This document shows, piece after piece, positions 45,215-57,241 of a stretch of 64,000 nucleotides of DNA; the first letter of the stretch is position 1; each line of letters opens with the position of its first letter. The stretch is taken from assembly GCA_020726505.1 (NCBI GenBank), contig JAHLEZ010000002.1, positions 186,001 to 250,000 on the forward strand. Direction: 5' to 3'. This DNA is from Leptodontidium sp. MPI-SDFR-AT-0119. Its lineage: Eukaryota; Ascomycota; Leotiomycetes; Helotiales; Leptodontidiaceae. A model generated the notes under the pieces. The model was not told the DNA's origin and made no database searches. It saw nothing but the letters and a program-made list of their open reading frames with translations. The position numbers and the translations under genes were made by a program.

Positions 45215-47806
45215 ATGGAGTTTCCAGCATCACGATTCTCAGGTTCCTCTGCGCATTCACAGCTAAGCGAGCCTCAGAAAGCTCAGTTCAGATACTCGCT
45301 ACCTGTCTCACCACCATATTCCATCTCAGATATCTCGCCATGTCCTACACCTGAACCAAGTCCAGTATCTTCCCCTGTTATATCCGGACCGACAGGCTCA
45401 ATCAGGTGGCTCTCTCACCAAGCCTCGCTTGTACTTGGCGATGATTCGATCAAAGGTTTCACAGACCTGTCTCAGCACCTGTTCAAAGCATTCGACCTAT
45501 CAGCTAGCAGGATAAATCCCATCTCCAATTGCACCTTGGAAGACGTTGTCAGACTGTCGATATGGTGGTTCTTACTCGGGAACATGAAGCTTGAACAGTT
45601 GATCCGGGAGGGCTCATCATTCCCATTCGCACAGGAAGACAACAACATCTTGCTCCAACAAGCTTTCGTGGAGATATCGAAGTCACTCTGGGTCATTACA
45701 ACAGCGGGGCCTGTAGACGGGGTATTTTCAAGCGACGGAGAAACGAATCTGCTTCCTTTGCTGTCGGCTCGCTTAAACGTATTGTCACGAATTCGCCAAG
45801 CAGTGTGGGCTCTCAATCGCCATGGGTTTCTGCCACCACAGCAGGAGAGTGATTCATGCCTGCTATCAAGTAACGACAGCTCCATCTGGATTGACTATCC
45901 TTCCGTTGGGCTTGACATGAATGTGCTTCTTTCATCGTCCAACTGTACAACAGCTCGCGGAGCACGAGACAGCTTCGACCTCTCAGACGCTTTCATGCTC
46001 AGCGACACTGAGGACACTTTCCACTACGGTTCAATGGCTGTGGATGTCTTTCTCTTTAACGAAGGGTCGAATTCTCAACAAATAAGATATCCCTGCATTC
46101 TCTCAATAATACGAGGCATAAGCGAGCAGACAATTTCAATTGTAATCAGCAGTCAGAACGGACTTCTCAAATTCTCCATAAAACCGGCCGGCAGTGCCAA
46201 GCCAACTTGGGAGGATGTAACATGTAAGTGAGCGATTCTTTCCCATCATTGATGAACCCCGTCGCGCTACTTCACATGCATCTAACACTTTCCAGGGCTT
46301 TTCTTCATCAACGCTCTAGAAGTCAAGCTTCCAACGGGCTTCAGACTTCAACTACGATTCAGTCCTTGGGATTTCCGAACCCTGAAAAGAATGTACGATC
46401 ATTGCTGCCTGACTCTCGAAAGTTTCCAGCCCGCACTAGGCGAAGAGGCTCTTTGCTTCGAAACAATCATCAAGTCAACTTATTACCACACCAGCCGACA
46501 GTCACGTTCCCAACACTTTCCACGCGGATCAATCGCACAATGCACGCTCCGTATCTTCGAGAAATCGGTCATGAGATCTGAAGGAACTGGTGTGAGAACT
46601 GTTCATACGGGATACAGGATAGCTCTTATGACACCACCGATAGTGAAGAAGGTCAGCATCATTGTCCAGGAATGGATACCAGAGAGACCAATCCAATTCG
46701 ATTTCTTGAGGGGAGAAAATGGGAATCCTGCTTTGTCGTTGAAGATAGATGACGGTGACCCAACCGTAGCCTTGGTACTTGTCTTTTCGGAATCTGAGCA
46801 ACGGAATCAGCTACTCGCCCAGATCACCGGCTCCTTCATAAAGGACGACGAAACTGTACTTGTACAAGCCCCGCTGAGCAGCTTTACCTGGACCACGGAC
46901 ATGCGACCTACAACACCTTCCACAGGCTCCGATCCATTTCAATGGCACACCGTTCGCGTAATCAGCAAGCAGCCCTGCGATCCAGACAAGCTACACATCG
47001 GAAATAGCCAACCTTCAACAGACTCTCTCCGCATCGTCCTCGATTCAGCGAAAGGCCGTATCACAGACCGCGTCAACGTCAGCATAGGCGAGTTGAGAGT
47101 ACGACGCAACGTCATTGCATCCGGCCATGAGCTTCGGATCTGGCGACAACGTCAAGAAGACCTGACAGTCTCACTCTCTGACCTCCCTGTACCAAGCGAG
47201 ATCCCCCAGCAAATGACAGAGACGCTCAAACGTATGCAAGAACTCCCATCAGTTCGCACATATCGCTTCCCCAACCTTGCAGATCTTCATATGTTCCAGG
47301 CGGCTGTGACGGGCTTCACAGTCCTTTTCGATGGAACGCCTACCTCCTTCAATATATCGCGCCGACGGATGATGGTGCCGATCAACAAAGAGTGGTCGTC
47401 TCCACACACTCGTATCCAGATTTTGAAACGGGGAACGCAGGTTCAGCTTGTTGCTTTCTTTGAAGGGTTCAGTAATGGCGAGTGTATGAATTTTGCTGTG
47501 AAAGGAATCGATGTTTTCGAGAAGTCTGTAAAGGGAGGTGTTACTTATCTGCGTCTTGTTGATGCGAAGTTTGCGCTGCCGGCGGGAGGGAAGAGAGATT
47601 TTCGGGATGAGAGGGGTTTTGTTTGCTTGGACTTGCTGGAATATCCTGGGGAGCATAATGATATCACCATTGGGTTTGCGACCGCTAATGGTAAGTGATC
47701 CCTCGCGAGTCTTGCGATTATTTCGTGTTTATGAAGAATGCTGACATGATTTTCAGAGTATGAACGATTCGCCGATGCGCTGCCAGCCCCAGTAAAGGCA
47801 AAATAG
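45215..47806 (+). CDS. Conserved fungal protein of unknown function, 817 aa
   Basis: Exons 45215-46223, 46296-47690 and 47757-47806, with introns of 72 nt (ATCTAACAC branch) and 66 nt (ATGCTGACATG branch), all in phase. The ATG at 45215 sits in CACCATGG; the frame stays open upstream, but that ATG (or the alternative at 45155) would add only a short hydrophobic stretch. The first 60 residues are Ser/Pro-rich (PCPTPEPSPVSSPV). The rest looks like a large globular protein with alternating beta-rich and helical parts, for example FFINALEVKLPTGFRLQLRF and ALCFETIIKSTYYHTSRQS. No catalytic motif, signal peptide or membrane segment is visible. I recognise it only as a type of hypothetical protein widely shared by filamentous ascomycetes. 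Confidence 0.85.
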
Positions 47807-48094
47807 ACAGAATGTGTACCTGTAATATAGAAAAGCGATTCATTGTGGCAGCTATGATCTAGCATGGCCCGTTCTGCACCTCATTTTGTTTCCTGATTCC
47901 ATACCCAGGAGCGTAGTCCCTGCCATCCAGTTTGCGTGTGTCTTGAATCACCAAGTGTCAGTAGCCAGTACTGCCCAGCAAAATTTCCTATTGTACATCG
48001 TGCCCTGCTATGCCAAGGCTCCGGCCACTCAAATGACCTCCATATGCCGGCCATGTCATGTCGTGAGCCAGTTTCGTGATTGTGAATTATGAAA

Positions 48095-49781
48095 TTACCA
48101 AGTGGTCTGCATCTTGGAGTACTCCTTGGAGCTAAGACCCAAGTCAGCAAAGACCGGATCATCTCCCTTCAGATGCTCGACACGATCATGGTCTTCTTCC
48201 TGGAGCTTCTCTAATTCCTCAACAGGCTTCTCCTTCTCGTCATCCTTGGCATCCTTGCTCATCTCCTCGACAGCCTTGTCCATCTCGCCCATTCCTTCGC
48301 CTATGATCAAGAACTGAGTGTTTTGGTAGTTCAGCAGTTCGGGCTCGAGAGGCATCCAACGTAGGTTTCTGAACTTCTTCTGGATCTCCTCGGGGTAGGA
48401 TGCGGGATTGTCGAGGGTGGCATTAGCGGGGCCAGGGGCGTTGGGGTTCTTAGCTGAGACGACGAAACTAAATATCGAGTCAGTCTTGATTGAAATTACA
48501 ATGGTTTGATAGAGATCCTGGAGAACGGTGCGCCTTGCTCATCTAGAAAAGAGTAGAAAATCTAGTAACGTACCTGCCCTTCCCATTGAGGCCGAGCTCC
48601 TTCTGAATTTCACCGATCGAGGCTGGAACTGTGAGGTGATATGCAAGGTGGGATTCACGGCCGGTGGAAGTCATCGCATACTGCAGAGTGGTCAGCATCA
48701 TTCTCGATCGCATGCGTTCTTGTCCCAAGACCCAATTCAGACGTTTCGTAACAACAAGCACCACGGGTACTTACAATTCCTTCCGCGAATGGAGTAGCTG
48801 ATGGAGTGTGGCTTGTACTGTACATGGTGTCAATCATTTCTCACTTCCTAGTATAGATAAATAAACCTACCATGAGGTCTTGGTAGCATACTCATTGCTA
48901 GCAAACTGCTCCCGCAGATCCTCGATGGTGGACGAAGGCCTCTCAACGAAGACTAAGAAGCGGTCTTGACGGCTCTTGGGAAGCATCTTCTTTGGCAAAA
49001 CCAGTAATCTCGCATTACCAGAATCTTCGAGGGGACCTTCGCCCAGCTTGGCACCGAGTGGAAGGGGTCGGAGGACGATGTAGCTTCGGGCGATATCCTC
49101 GATTCCTTGGGGCTCCTCAATTCCAACTCTACCTCTGAAAAAGAAGTAGATAATGCCCTTCTCCTGAGTCCCTCTAAGTCAGTATCCAATTGCATAATTC
49201 GAAAACGCAACTCCCTGGCAGACGTGGAGGATGAAACTTACAAGAATTGACGAGGGAATAGCGGCTTCTCGCTTATCATCCTTTATGACAGAGTTGTTGT
49301 TGTTGTCGATATCCTTGGACAGTGCCTCTTGCTCTTCAGCTGCAACTTTCTTGACATTGTCTGTGTCAGCTTTGACATCATCGAACGCGTTCTTTTCAGC
49401 ATTGGCACCAATGGCATTCTTGATCTGCTTTGCAATTGCTTCATCACCCTCAATGTCCACGTCGTCTAAATTACGCACAGCACTTCCATTTGTGTCCTTG
49501 GCGGTATTCTGGACTTTCTTTGGTCTACCTCGGCCACGTTTGGCTGGTGTAGCTGAGCTGGTATTCTGCTCGAACTGCTTGGCAACCTCCGCATCGTCCT
49601 CGATGTTTTTATCCTTGACCGTATCTTCAACACCTCCAGACTCTTCGAGTGTCTTCTGAACTTTCTTGGGTCTTCCTCTGCCACGCTTGGTTGGTGGTAA
49701 CGACGCCGAGGTTTCAGCAGCGCGCTTGTTACCATTTGTGGCCGCTGGTGAGGAATCCTGAGATGATCTGGTAGATGCCAT
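48095..49781 (-). CDS. AT-hook nuclear protein (often annotated BTB-domain transcription factor in fungi), 451 aa
   Basis: Five exons on the minus strand: 49781-49242, 49163-48871, 48817-48775, 48680-48574 and 48467-48095; introns 78, 53, 94 and 106 nt, all in phase. Two AT-hook motifs with the sequence KRGRGRPKKVQ lie in the first 95 residues, separated by acidic linkers; AT-hooks bind the minor groove of AT-rich DNA. The middle region (about 181-390) is a conserved globular domain with GIYAMTSTGRESHLAYHLT and GSFVVSAKNPNAPGPA. The C-terminus is acidic and Lys-rich and ends YSKMQTTW. Similar proteins appear in fungal annotations as BTB domain transcription factor, although I cannot see a BTB fold in the sequence. 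A chromatin-associated role is inferred. The short exon 3 was chosen because it alone satisfies the phase on both sides. Confidence 0.8.
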
Positions 49782-51524
49782 CTTAGATAGACCTGTCCAA
49801 TGTTAGAATTTGTACTTGATTACAGAATTTGGATGACCAAGAGCGATGAAAAACGTAGAAATATGCTTTTGCTTGATTATGCAGAAATAAACACGAACCT
49901 TCAAAGTGAGATTGGCCCGGCAGAACTTGTTGAGTTGGTCTTCTGAAATAGTATGAACCACTTCAATATTTGAATGTGAGAAGATGGGTTGGAGACTTGA
50001 GAGTTTGATTGCCTCTTCTTATGGAGTGAAGTTGAAGAGAATGTAGAGAATGGAGGAATTCAATGAAGAAATCCGCGTCACGCAGAACGCGCCAAAGACT
50101 TCGAGCTTGTCTAGGTTGATGACGTCAATTGGCGGGTAGTCACGTGGCGAGCTAGTATATCCTCAAATTCACCTTTAATTGACACTCGAAAGAGGACCAC
50201 TCTATTGCATTCTGATGTTCTTCTTCTCTTCTTAGAATATCCTAGCACATTCTAAATACATTAATCTGATATGGTTTATACTCAGATCACTCTAAACATA
50301 TTCTCCCTCACCCCATTTCTCAAAAGTCCCTCAGAAGGGTCAGAATTAGCCTCTTGATATTACCGGAAATTAACTGCCGAGACAAACTTCTTTGCTATAA
50401 AACTGCCAAGTATAAGGTGGTAAGTACAGACTCACAGAATCAAGGTCTACTTTATATACTGAAAGCGAGCTCTGTATCAATCGCTACTACATATTTTCTT
50501 CGTGTAACGACACAAGCTTCGTCGTACTGCTCAAATCATGGTCCATGTATGTCTGATCGTTTGCTGTATTCAAACTGAAGAGCCCGTGAACAGTTGCAAG
50601 GAGTATTTTATACCTCAAGAGAGAAGTGAAGTCTCGCTAAGTAGTTCCCCTTTAGTACGCTTTGTCTTCGTTCAATTGTCACATTCTCTTTTCTAAATGA
50701 GTAAATTAGCAATGAACCCAAGAAGACGAGCATCTTGAGTGAACAGATTTATTCCTTCGAAGCAAACCGACGCATTTCGCCTGATAATATTCCATTTGGA
50801 TACAAAAAAAAAACTCTTTCTATTGTGCATTTCCGACTCCGTTAATAAGGATCGCGGGATCGTTCGGGATTTCTTCAGGGTGCACGGGGGTAACTTGGAT
50901 TCACGACATGCTTGCAATGTCGTAGAATGGCAATACAATATCAATAGGCCAATAACAATTTCCTGTCAATTAATATTCCAGCTATGGCGTAAAAGTGTGC
51001 ACATGTCAAGACACCCGCTCACCTGCAAACATTACAAGCGAGAGTGCTGAAGATGCTCGGATCTAAGCGAGTACAGGCTTTGAACACCCTAAAGATTAGC
51101 AGCAGTAGCCTAAAGGCCCAGCAACTTCGCCCAATGCCCTCAGTCTAGCTGGCGGCGAGTTGATGAATTTAATCTAGTAAGCCATTTCCCCAAGTGACAC
51201 CAGAGCCCTGCCACATCAGTTTTGACGAATCCTGTGAGGATACTATTGGAGCAGCTGGACCGATCTTGACCGATCTTGACCGAGGGACGGCCCTGTGGCG
51301 TTTCCTGTCTCTTTTGGGCACACCGAACATTAGCGATCCAATCAACACTAAGTGGAGACGAATGCACTTTTGCTTGAACCTGATCATAAAAGCCATGCAA
51401 TTCGCACCTTAAGTCTCCCATACCTATAGGAAGAAAACCTTCTCAAATATTTCTCTTGACCTTGTAGGAAAATCTTGTAATTTTTGATCTTGCTGACATA
51501 ATCTACCCAAATCGTGACGAGAGG
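49782..51524. other. Intergenic region, AT-rich
   Basis: Shared upstream region of the AT-hook gene (-) and the zinc-cluster gene (+). Only short, motif-free open frames. No RNA gene seen. Confidence 0.5.
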
Positions 51525-53778
51525 ATGGATTGCCACTTCCTCGATGATTTGTTCCTGAGCCAAGACGACTTTGTTAAGCTCACTCGATTTTCTAACCCTA
51601 CAATAGGAGATGGGAATGGTTTTGAGGAGACGTGGAAGCAGAACCATGAGGAAGCGATCGGTGGAGAAGGCGACTCCCAAGGGCATTCTCCGCAATTTGA
51701 TGATTCTGTGGTTGCATATGAATTCGACTCTCTTCTGAATGATGGCGGGGGACTCGAGCAGCCAGGAACTACTGAAACCTCGTTCTACGCTCCCCTTTTG
51801 CCAACTTCTGAGACGGGGTTTGGCTTTGGTTCTGCACCTTTACCATGGACTCATGAACTCAATCACCAGGATCCGAGCAACTCGTTCTTTCCTGCTTACA
51901 TGTCGATGTCAACGTTCGATGAATCACCTCCAGAACCTTTGGAACAAACACAAGTAAGCCCGGTAATTCTTACGCCTACTTCCAGCAATGCATCGTCAGA
52001 GAACGGAATGCGAGTATTCGATCCTGAATCCGTGGCCGAGATATCATGGAACAACAAAGTCCCAGTAATGCAGAATATCGGAAGCCACCAGGTCAAACCA
52101 GGACGGCCCAGCCACCAAGATCAACCACTAACGGCTGGAAGAAATATCAGAGTCGGCCCATCGCAAGCGCAGACCTTTGCTGTTATTGAAGACATGGGAG
52201 TTGCATCAGCATACCGTGGGCCACAACTCCACTTACCGCCCCTAGAGCATCTGACGAATGCCTTTGAGAGTCAATCACCAAAGAAGAACGGGAAGCGGGG
52301 CAAGAAACCTTATAATACAGAAGACAGAAAGAAAGTCGGCCAAGTGAGGCGAAAAGGAGCCTGCTGGCAGTGTCAAATACGAAAGACTGCTGTGAGTTTA
52401 CAGTTCCAAGACTTTGCTTGAGCCTTATTGAAACACACAGTGTTCGACAGAAGACACATGCAATCGGTGTCAGGCGATGACCAAGGACCAAAAGCTAGCA
52501 GAACACATCTGTTTGAGGCAGAAGCTTTTGGATGTCTACCTATCTCACTCCAGTATTTTCCCCACCTTGAATACCACACGTCCATCAACTGACTCTGCCA
52601 GGTATCTACGAAATGATCGTCAAGTCGCAAGAACGTAATCGTGGCGCAATCAGGTTTATTCCACAGACCACTGAGCAAATCTCCTTTAAGATGGACGATA
52701 TGATCGAGTCTTCTCCACCACTCACCCTTGCTGTCACGAAGTACGAACGCATATATCCTGGCTCACGACTTTCAGGGTCTTACACGAAGCCAGTGCCATG
52801 GACTCCGCCCGCAAAAGACCAGAGAGCTCTTCTCCCAAACTCTGTTATTGGCATCGAGCAACTGGAGAACATGTCTCGAGCAGGTACTTGTAAATTACAT
52901 GACCCGTTCCTGAACCATGAACTGCATGATAAGATTGATCACGTGCTCCTTCTTTGCTTAGAGCGACCACTTCAGCAATCAGTGGTAAGATCGTGGCCAT
53001 AAAGTTGAGACGTTATTGACTCATTGTACAGTATGACCTTGTAGCCGCTACATTGAGGATTGTGAACTTGAGAAGCTTCCTCATGCATTCGCTGGTATTT
53101 TCCCACGCTGAGTCTGCTGGCAATATTCCTCAACAATATTCCTATGCAGATCCCGTACTCAACCAAGCCATCAGAGCAATTGCACTCGCAGGTATAACCA
53201 AGGCGGAGAAGTTCGTTTTGGCGAAATTCAACGACCTCCATCGTCTTCTCAGTCTCGACAGGAATAGCATGACGATAGCCCAAACGTGCTTGCTCAGGTT
53301 GATGCTCGTCTATCGCAACGACGTCTTGTTGTGTGAGAGAAGTGTGAAGATTCAAGTGAAGTCCAGAGGTAAACCAATCCAAACTGAGCGCTATATGTTG
53401 TGTATTCTTAACTGATGATGATTTCCAGTGATTTTCGCAGCAAGACTTGAGAAGGTCAAATTCATGTATCGTGTGGCTGCCACGACCTATGGTACGCTAT
53501 GTGATAAGACATCTTCTTTCGGACAATTTGAATGGGTCGAAGATATGAGCTGCAATGACTCGACATTAGCAAATGGTTTCATAGAAATGGGAAATGCATT
53601 TGCAACTTTCTGTAAGTATTTATGACCCATTTTCTCCTCCTTTTTTTGACATTCAAATGTATTCTGACTCGAGACAGGCGAACATGAGGTGAACTGGGAA
53701 CAAGATGAGATTTTCCACTATTTCATTGGACGAAAAAATAAGCAAGAAGAGCGGAAGTTAAAACTTCGGGAAGAGTGA
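51525..53778 (+). CDS. Zinc-cluster transcription factor with a mid-protein cluster, 660 aa
   Basis: Six exons: 51525-52391, 52441-52552, 52602-52984, 53032-53368, 53429-53611 and 53678-53778. Introns of 47-66 nt, all in phase. The first 270 residues are acidic and rich in Ser, Pro and Gln, like an activation region, followed by basic sequence (KKNGKRGKKPYNTEDRKK). The cluster follows: Cys280, 283, 290, 296, 299 and 313 (GACWQCQIRKTACSTEDT and CNRC). Spacing is C-x2-C-x6-C-x5-C-x2-C-x13-C, longer before the last Cys than in classical Zn2Cys6 proteins. Then comes LRQKLLDVYLSHSSIYE and a helical C-terminal half. Mid-protein clusters of this type are known in a subset of fungal regulators. Ends with a charged tail (KQEERKLKLREE). 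Target genes unknown. Confidence 0.83.
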
Positions 53779-54392
53779 TAATAGCGATAGAGAGTTGCAG
53801 CCAGCGCCTGGTGTGGTGGTGACAGCAACACAGGGATTACGGAAACCTTCAGTTGCAGTCATTAACTTACTATATCTATTTTCCTTCAAAAACATCCACC
53901 AAACTCTTAGCCACCACCTGACATTGACCTGGGCATTTTCCAAAAAAAGGAAAAAAAAACCCCCGTACCTGCATGCCAAAGACCCCACGTGCTGGTGCGC
54001 AGGCCAGAAGTACATCTATGCCTAGCACCTCATCTCCTGTAGCCTGCGTAAATATCCACCGACACAGCTTTAATTATTGAATGCCTCTCCTACGGTCCAA
54101 TGCCGTTCACTCTTGAGATTGACGGTGTAGTGGATAGTGCTATATCGGCGATGGTGGCGGTAGTCGGGTTCGCTTACACGACAATTCCTCTGCAGACAAT
54201 TCGTAGAAACTCTTGTCCTGAGCCTGTTCAGGTTTAAGTATTAATGCAGCTCGAGGACGGGGTCCATGAACTCGGAGGACAAGTATTCTAGTACAGTACG
54301 GGACTTGGGATGAAGTTGCACTGGGTATCGGAACTGATAGTTGTGCTACGTACTGTACAATCGGCCTAATGGAAAAAACAATCCTTATCTCA
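53779..54392. other. Intergenic region between convergent genes
   Basis: Convergent 3' flanks of the zinc-cluster gene (+) and the MHYT gene (-). Nothing recognisable. Confidence 0.55.
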
Positions 54393-57241
54393 TCATCGCC
54401 TTGTCGCGATACAAATAGCTAATAATCTATCGACGTAAGTCTCCGCATCGTCCACCTCCCTCATCGCCTCGCCCGTCGTCCCCATCTGAATCCCATTTAC
54501 ACCCGTCTTACTGGATTCATCATCAAGGCCGCCCGCTCTTTGTTGACTATATGCCTCGAAATCCCTCACATCGACGCTGACCTCCTGACTAACCATAATT
54601 CCCCCAAACGTCTGCGTTTCCACTAGCCGTATCTCAGAAGAACTATCCAGGGCAATCTTCGTCGGCGAGGCCCCCCTAGCCACTCCACTCGACTCTTTTC
54701 TATTCCAGAATGTCAGGCTTGATAAAGTCTTAGAATGTGCTTTTGGTACTCCTTCTCCCTTCATCGGCGCATCCAACGGTCCCCTAACATTCCTCTTAAG
54801 CCTCCTTGAAAATTTTCCTGTAGAACCTGCGCTCTCGAGGTTTTCATCGTCGTCTCTGCTGCTCAATTTCTTCTTGTTTACGAGCGGTCCGAACTCCTTG
54901 TGGATGGCGCGTGCGAAGCGCGCATGATCCGGACTGTTTTTGTACACGCACTGCTGCGTCCTGAAGAAACTAAGGGGAGTGAAGCCGAATTTCAGGCCCT
55001 GAGCGCGAAACTGGATGGGCACGATGGTTCGGAATGTGATAAGTGTTGCTTGAGCTGGTTTCGCGTTGTCCCCGCCAGGTCCATAACAGGGCGCTGAGAT
55101 CGGGCTCCCGATCAGGACAGCATCAGCGAAGGTGTCGCCCATCTCTTCATCCAATCCCACGAGCGCATCGTACAGCTGTGTCGCGAAACTCTGCTCCTTC
55201 TTCGTGCTCTCCGGGCTAGCTAGCCTCTCCTTCAGGAACTTCAGGCATGCCGTTACGGAAGAGCCGTCTAGCTGAGCCAGATAACTGATCTGCCAGTTGT
55301 CTAGGTTGTCGATTGGTAGTTGCATGGTGGGAAGTTGGTTCCTGGCGTCTTTGCGGGTGAGGATGTCGAAGCCGCCGCGAACACTCGCCCGGATGGCGAA
55401 GCACGCCAAGTGAACGCCAGGCTTCAGGACGTTCGTGTCGCTGGAGTATTCGTGCATGCTAGTGAGGCGACCTTGGAGGTCGTTGCAGTTGATCTGCATG
55501 TTTCGGGTGATGATGTGGGCGACGTTTTGGACTTCAGCGAAACGGTACCCGGAGGCTGCGAAGCGCTCGGCTTCTCTTCTGTTTGCACGGCGGACGAGGA
55601 AGAGGAGTTGGCCTCGACCGAGAGTGGGCATGGCCATACCGTCGCTTTCCAGGTCGTTGAAACCCCCCCGCGAGCTCCCTAGAACTTTTGACTTTGACGA
55701 TGTCTTCGTTTGGCCAGTGCCGAGTACTTGATCGAATAGAATGCCTACATTTTCCAACGGTTCGTTCAGCTGTTCCGCGAGATCGGCTGCTGCTATGCAG
55801 AAAAGCTCGCGCAAGATGATGGAGTAGTCATCAGGAGATTCGCCGTCACCACTGCCAAGGTTGACTTCGGCCTTTAAGCTCGCTCGAGATGCCCTTTGCG
55901 TCGAGTCATTGTAGAGATGGTTACGCATGCCGGGCAGAAGGCTATGGATGCTGCTCCAGTTGCGGGTAGTCCGGAAAATCCACTGGAAAACGGGATGGGA
56001 GACTGCAAATGTATCGTCAAGAGACTATATATATTCTGCTGATCAGTACCACATACCAAACAAACAAATTGAAGGGAAGTCCGAGCGATCACGATTTGCC
56101 AAGCTTACATACCCATTCAATGTGTGAAGTCGTAACCTTCTGGTTTGGCAGGTAGCCTTCCGGTGTCACCAAAAGCCTCCCGTGCACATCAAAGATGGCG
56201 GAAGCCAGGACCACATGCTGCGCTCGGTCGGCGGAACGTGACCTTCGCCGCCGAGCAAGAACCGCAAAGACGAACAGGATAAAGCAAGCAGTGATAGACT
56301 ATTTTGATGCATATCAGTCAGTAATGATGTTTCGTGGGGAGGGAGCAGAGAAGGAGGGGGCAGAGAAGAGTTGAATATACCAAAACAATAACCACAATAA
56401 CAATCAGATCTCGTGAAATGCTGTTGGATGGGGAACGAACGCCTTGCTTTAGACGATAATTTGTGCCTATTGAAGCTGTCCAATGCATTCCAAACACGGC
56501 ACCGGCGAGGATGACGGCGCAAACTGCCCTCTTCCACCACGAATTCGTCCAGGCAGCACGAAGGACAAAAAACACAGACAGCGCGACGATGCTGGCAACG
56601 ACGGCGATAACTACAGATCCTACAACATTCCCAACGTGGAAAACGCAAGTGTAGTTCGAGATACCGGCTTGGCCCAGATAGTGCATCCCACAAATGGCGA
56701 GTCCGGCCAGTGTCCCTCCTACTGTAACGCGGACGATGCTGACTCGGTCGTCCGACCCGACGACTATAAAAGCGACCAGGAGCACGGTGACAGGAACGAA
56801 GAAGGACAAGGCTGTATATGTGGGACTATAAGCGATCTGAATCGCAAACTGGGCGTCCCCGAGCACAATAGCACGGTTGCTGATGTAGTGCATGCACCAG
56901 ATGGAAATGCCACCCATCGAGAGCGACGAGCCGCAGAGAAGATACCTGTACAGTAGAGTCTCGTTCAGCTTTTTGCACCAAACGGCAAAGCACTCTCTCT
57001 CGCGTGCGATTGAAACTTACCAATTGTACATGCCTTTCCCCGAGGTTCTTCGGTTGAAGAGCTCCAGTGTTGTCCAAGCTCCCACATAGCTGACCAGGTA
57101 GGAAAGAACGATATATCCAATTGAGAATCCCCTTGGAACGATACGTCCTTCCCACTCTTGCCACAACGCAGGATCAGTCGACATGGCGCCGTTCGAGGAG
57201 CTTTTTCTTCCGGAGGCAGAGTGAGACAAAGACAAAGCCAA
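54393..57241 (-). CDS. MHYT-domain membrane signalling protein, 867 aa
   Basis: Four exons on the minus strand: 57241-57021, 56945-56381, 56298-56113 and 56024-54393; introns 75, 82 and 88 nt, all in phase. An alternative ATG 19 codons downstream (MSTDPALW) is possible. The first 330 residues contain about seven hydrophobic segments with three MHYT-type motifs: MHYI at 92-95, MHYL at 161-164 and MHWT at 227-230. In bacteria MHYT domains are proposed to bind copper and sense O2, CO or NO. The membrane part is followed by RRRRSRSADRAQHVV and a long cytosolic region with IFDVHGRLLVTPEGYLP, which looks like a ligand-sensing fold, then Ser-rich, acidic sequence near the C-terminus. Fungal relatives are annotated as MHYT domain signalling proteins without proven function. 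Confidence 0.88.
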
